A DNA stretch of 12,634 nucleotides, from positions 1 to 12,634 of the forward strand of contig JALOCD010000116.1 in assembly GCA_023228025.1 (NCBI GenBank), in the 5' to 3' direction. A program made the translations under genes and the position numbers. The notes below the pieces were generated by a model. The model saw only the letters and a program-made list of their open reading frames with translations, was not told the origin of the DNA and made no database searches. Below are positions 12,447 to 12,634 of the stretch, in pieces. Positions within the stretch are counted from its first letter, which is position 1. The number at the start of each line of letters is the position of its first letter. Source of the stretch: Prolixibacteraceae bacterium. Lineage in GTDB: Bacteria > Bacteroidota > Bacteroidia > Bacteroidales > Prolixibacteraceae.

Positions 12447-12487
12447 AATAACTGACGGGGTGACTCTGAGTCACCCCGTCAGTTATT
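12447..12487. repeat. REP-like palindrome 2, between RAYT and the GH51-like gene
   Basis: A perfect inverted repeat of 20 bp per arm around a central T at 12467. The inner 29 nt (12453-12481) equals that of palindrome 1; the outer 6 bp (aataac / gttatt) differ from it but still pair. It starts eight bases past the stop codon of the flanking glycosidase gene. On the minus strand the stem is followed after CG by five T (A run 12440-12444), so this copy could also terminate that gene. Confidence 0.9.
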
Positions 12488-12495
12488 TATAAAAG

Positions 12496-12634
12496 CTACT
12501 GTAACTGTATCAATACCACAGACTTGGAAGGGATGGTTGCATCGACTTTACCGGATGTAATTTTCACATTTTTGAATTCGGCTTCCGTAACCTGTTCTTT
12601 TTTGCCAAAATCGTTGTAGGCATTGATTTTGCTG
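12496..12634 (-). CDS. C-terminus of a glycosidase, probably GH51 alpha-L-arabinofuranosidase
   Basis: An open frame enters from the right edge and ends at a TAG (12498-12496), giving 45 residues: SKINAYNDFGKKEQVTE, then FKNVKITSGKVDATIPSKS and VVLIQLQ. The pattern 'N-x-(Y/F)-x-(D/N), ..., I-P-(A/S)-(K/M)-S-V-V-x-(L/I)-x-(L/I)' is that of the C-terminal beta domain of Bacteroidota GH51 alpha-L-arabinofuranosidases. With no catalytic part visible, other glycosidases with a similar C-terminal strand domain remain possible. It reads in the same direction as the RAYT gene, with palindrome 2 between them. Confidence 0.6.
   Translation of the reverse strand, partial: SKINAYNDFGKKEQVTEAEFKNVKITSGKVDATIPSKSVVLIQLQ

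Larger units (their letters stand above)
11755..12487. mobile_element. RAYT gene bracketed by paired REP-like palindromes
   Basis: The transposase gene lies between two copies of the same 29-nt palindrome whose starts are 685 bp apart. This is the arrangement expected of a RAYT with its cognate REP sites. No target-site duplication or terminal IS ends were seen, in keeping with RAYTs not being conventional insertion sequences. A GGAG tetranucleotide at 12436-12439, eight bases before palindrome 2, resembles the GTAG/GGAG guide of known REPs; the first copy has no equal, so I give that little weight. Confidence 0.65.

Overview
The window looks like chromosomal DNA of a Bacteroidota species, most likely from a free-living or host-associated polysaccharide degrader of the Bacteroidales/Marinilabiliales type. 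This rests on the mix of exported glycosidases, a RhaT-type sugar symporter, a UroD-like protein, a lipoprotein with a short Bacteroidota-style lipobox, TAnnTTTG promoter boxes, AT-rich intergenic DNA and mostly weak Shine-Dalgarno sites. The species cannot be named from the sequence alone. No rRNA, tRNA or CRISPR array was seen.

Region 1 (1-7626) is a deoxy-sugar/polysaccharide utilisation locus. On the minus strand, in transcription order, lie rhaT (L-rhamnose/H+ symporter), a uroporphyrinogen-decarboxylase-family protein, and a secreted GH29 alpha-L-fucosidase whose C-terminus runs off the left edge. Divergent from rhaT, on the plus strand, are an AraC-family regulator and a secreted GH2 glycosidase. 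No SusC/SusD pair is visible. The likely logic is that exported fucosidase and GH2 enzyme release sugars, RhaT imports a 6-deoxyhexose, and the AraC protein senses it. The intergenic gaps of this region carry several unrelated-sequence arrays that all share a 7-bp period, two of them starting at or within two bases of a stop codon.

Region 2 (7627-9021) holds converging terminators and an unrecognised lipoprotein gene on the minus strand.

Region 3 (9022-11710) is a compact two-gene minus-strand operon: a soluble protein with PRC-barrel, MgtE N-terminal and paired CBS domains but no channel, followed 12 bp later by an NRAMP-superfamily transporter whose metal-site residues are changed (DPGN becomes DAGG, MPH becomes APW). 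The pairing suggests a Mg2+-sensing cytosolic module working with an NRAMP-related Mg2+ carrier. Its leader has a strong Shine-Dalgarno that can pair with an upstream anti-SD.

Region 4 (11742-12634) has a RAYT (REP-associated tyrosine transposase) gene bracketed by two copies of an identical 29-nt palindrome. Each copy is extended by a different, locus-specific but still perfect palindrome, and one copy lies inside the 3' end of the transposase reading frame. Beyond it is the C-terminus of another gene, probably a GH51 alpha-L-arabinofuranosidase. The RAYT/palindrome unit, the MgtE-NRAMP pair and the heptamer arrays are the three things most worth following up.
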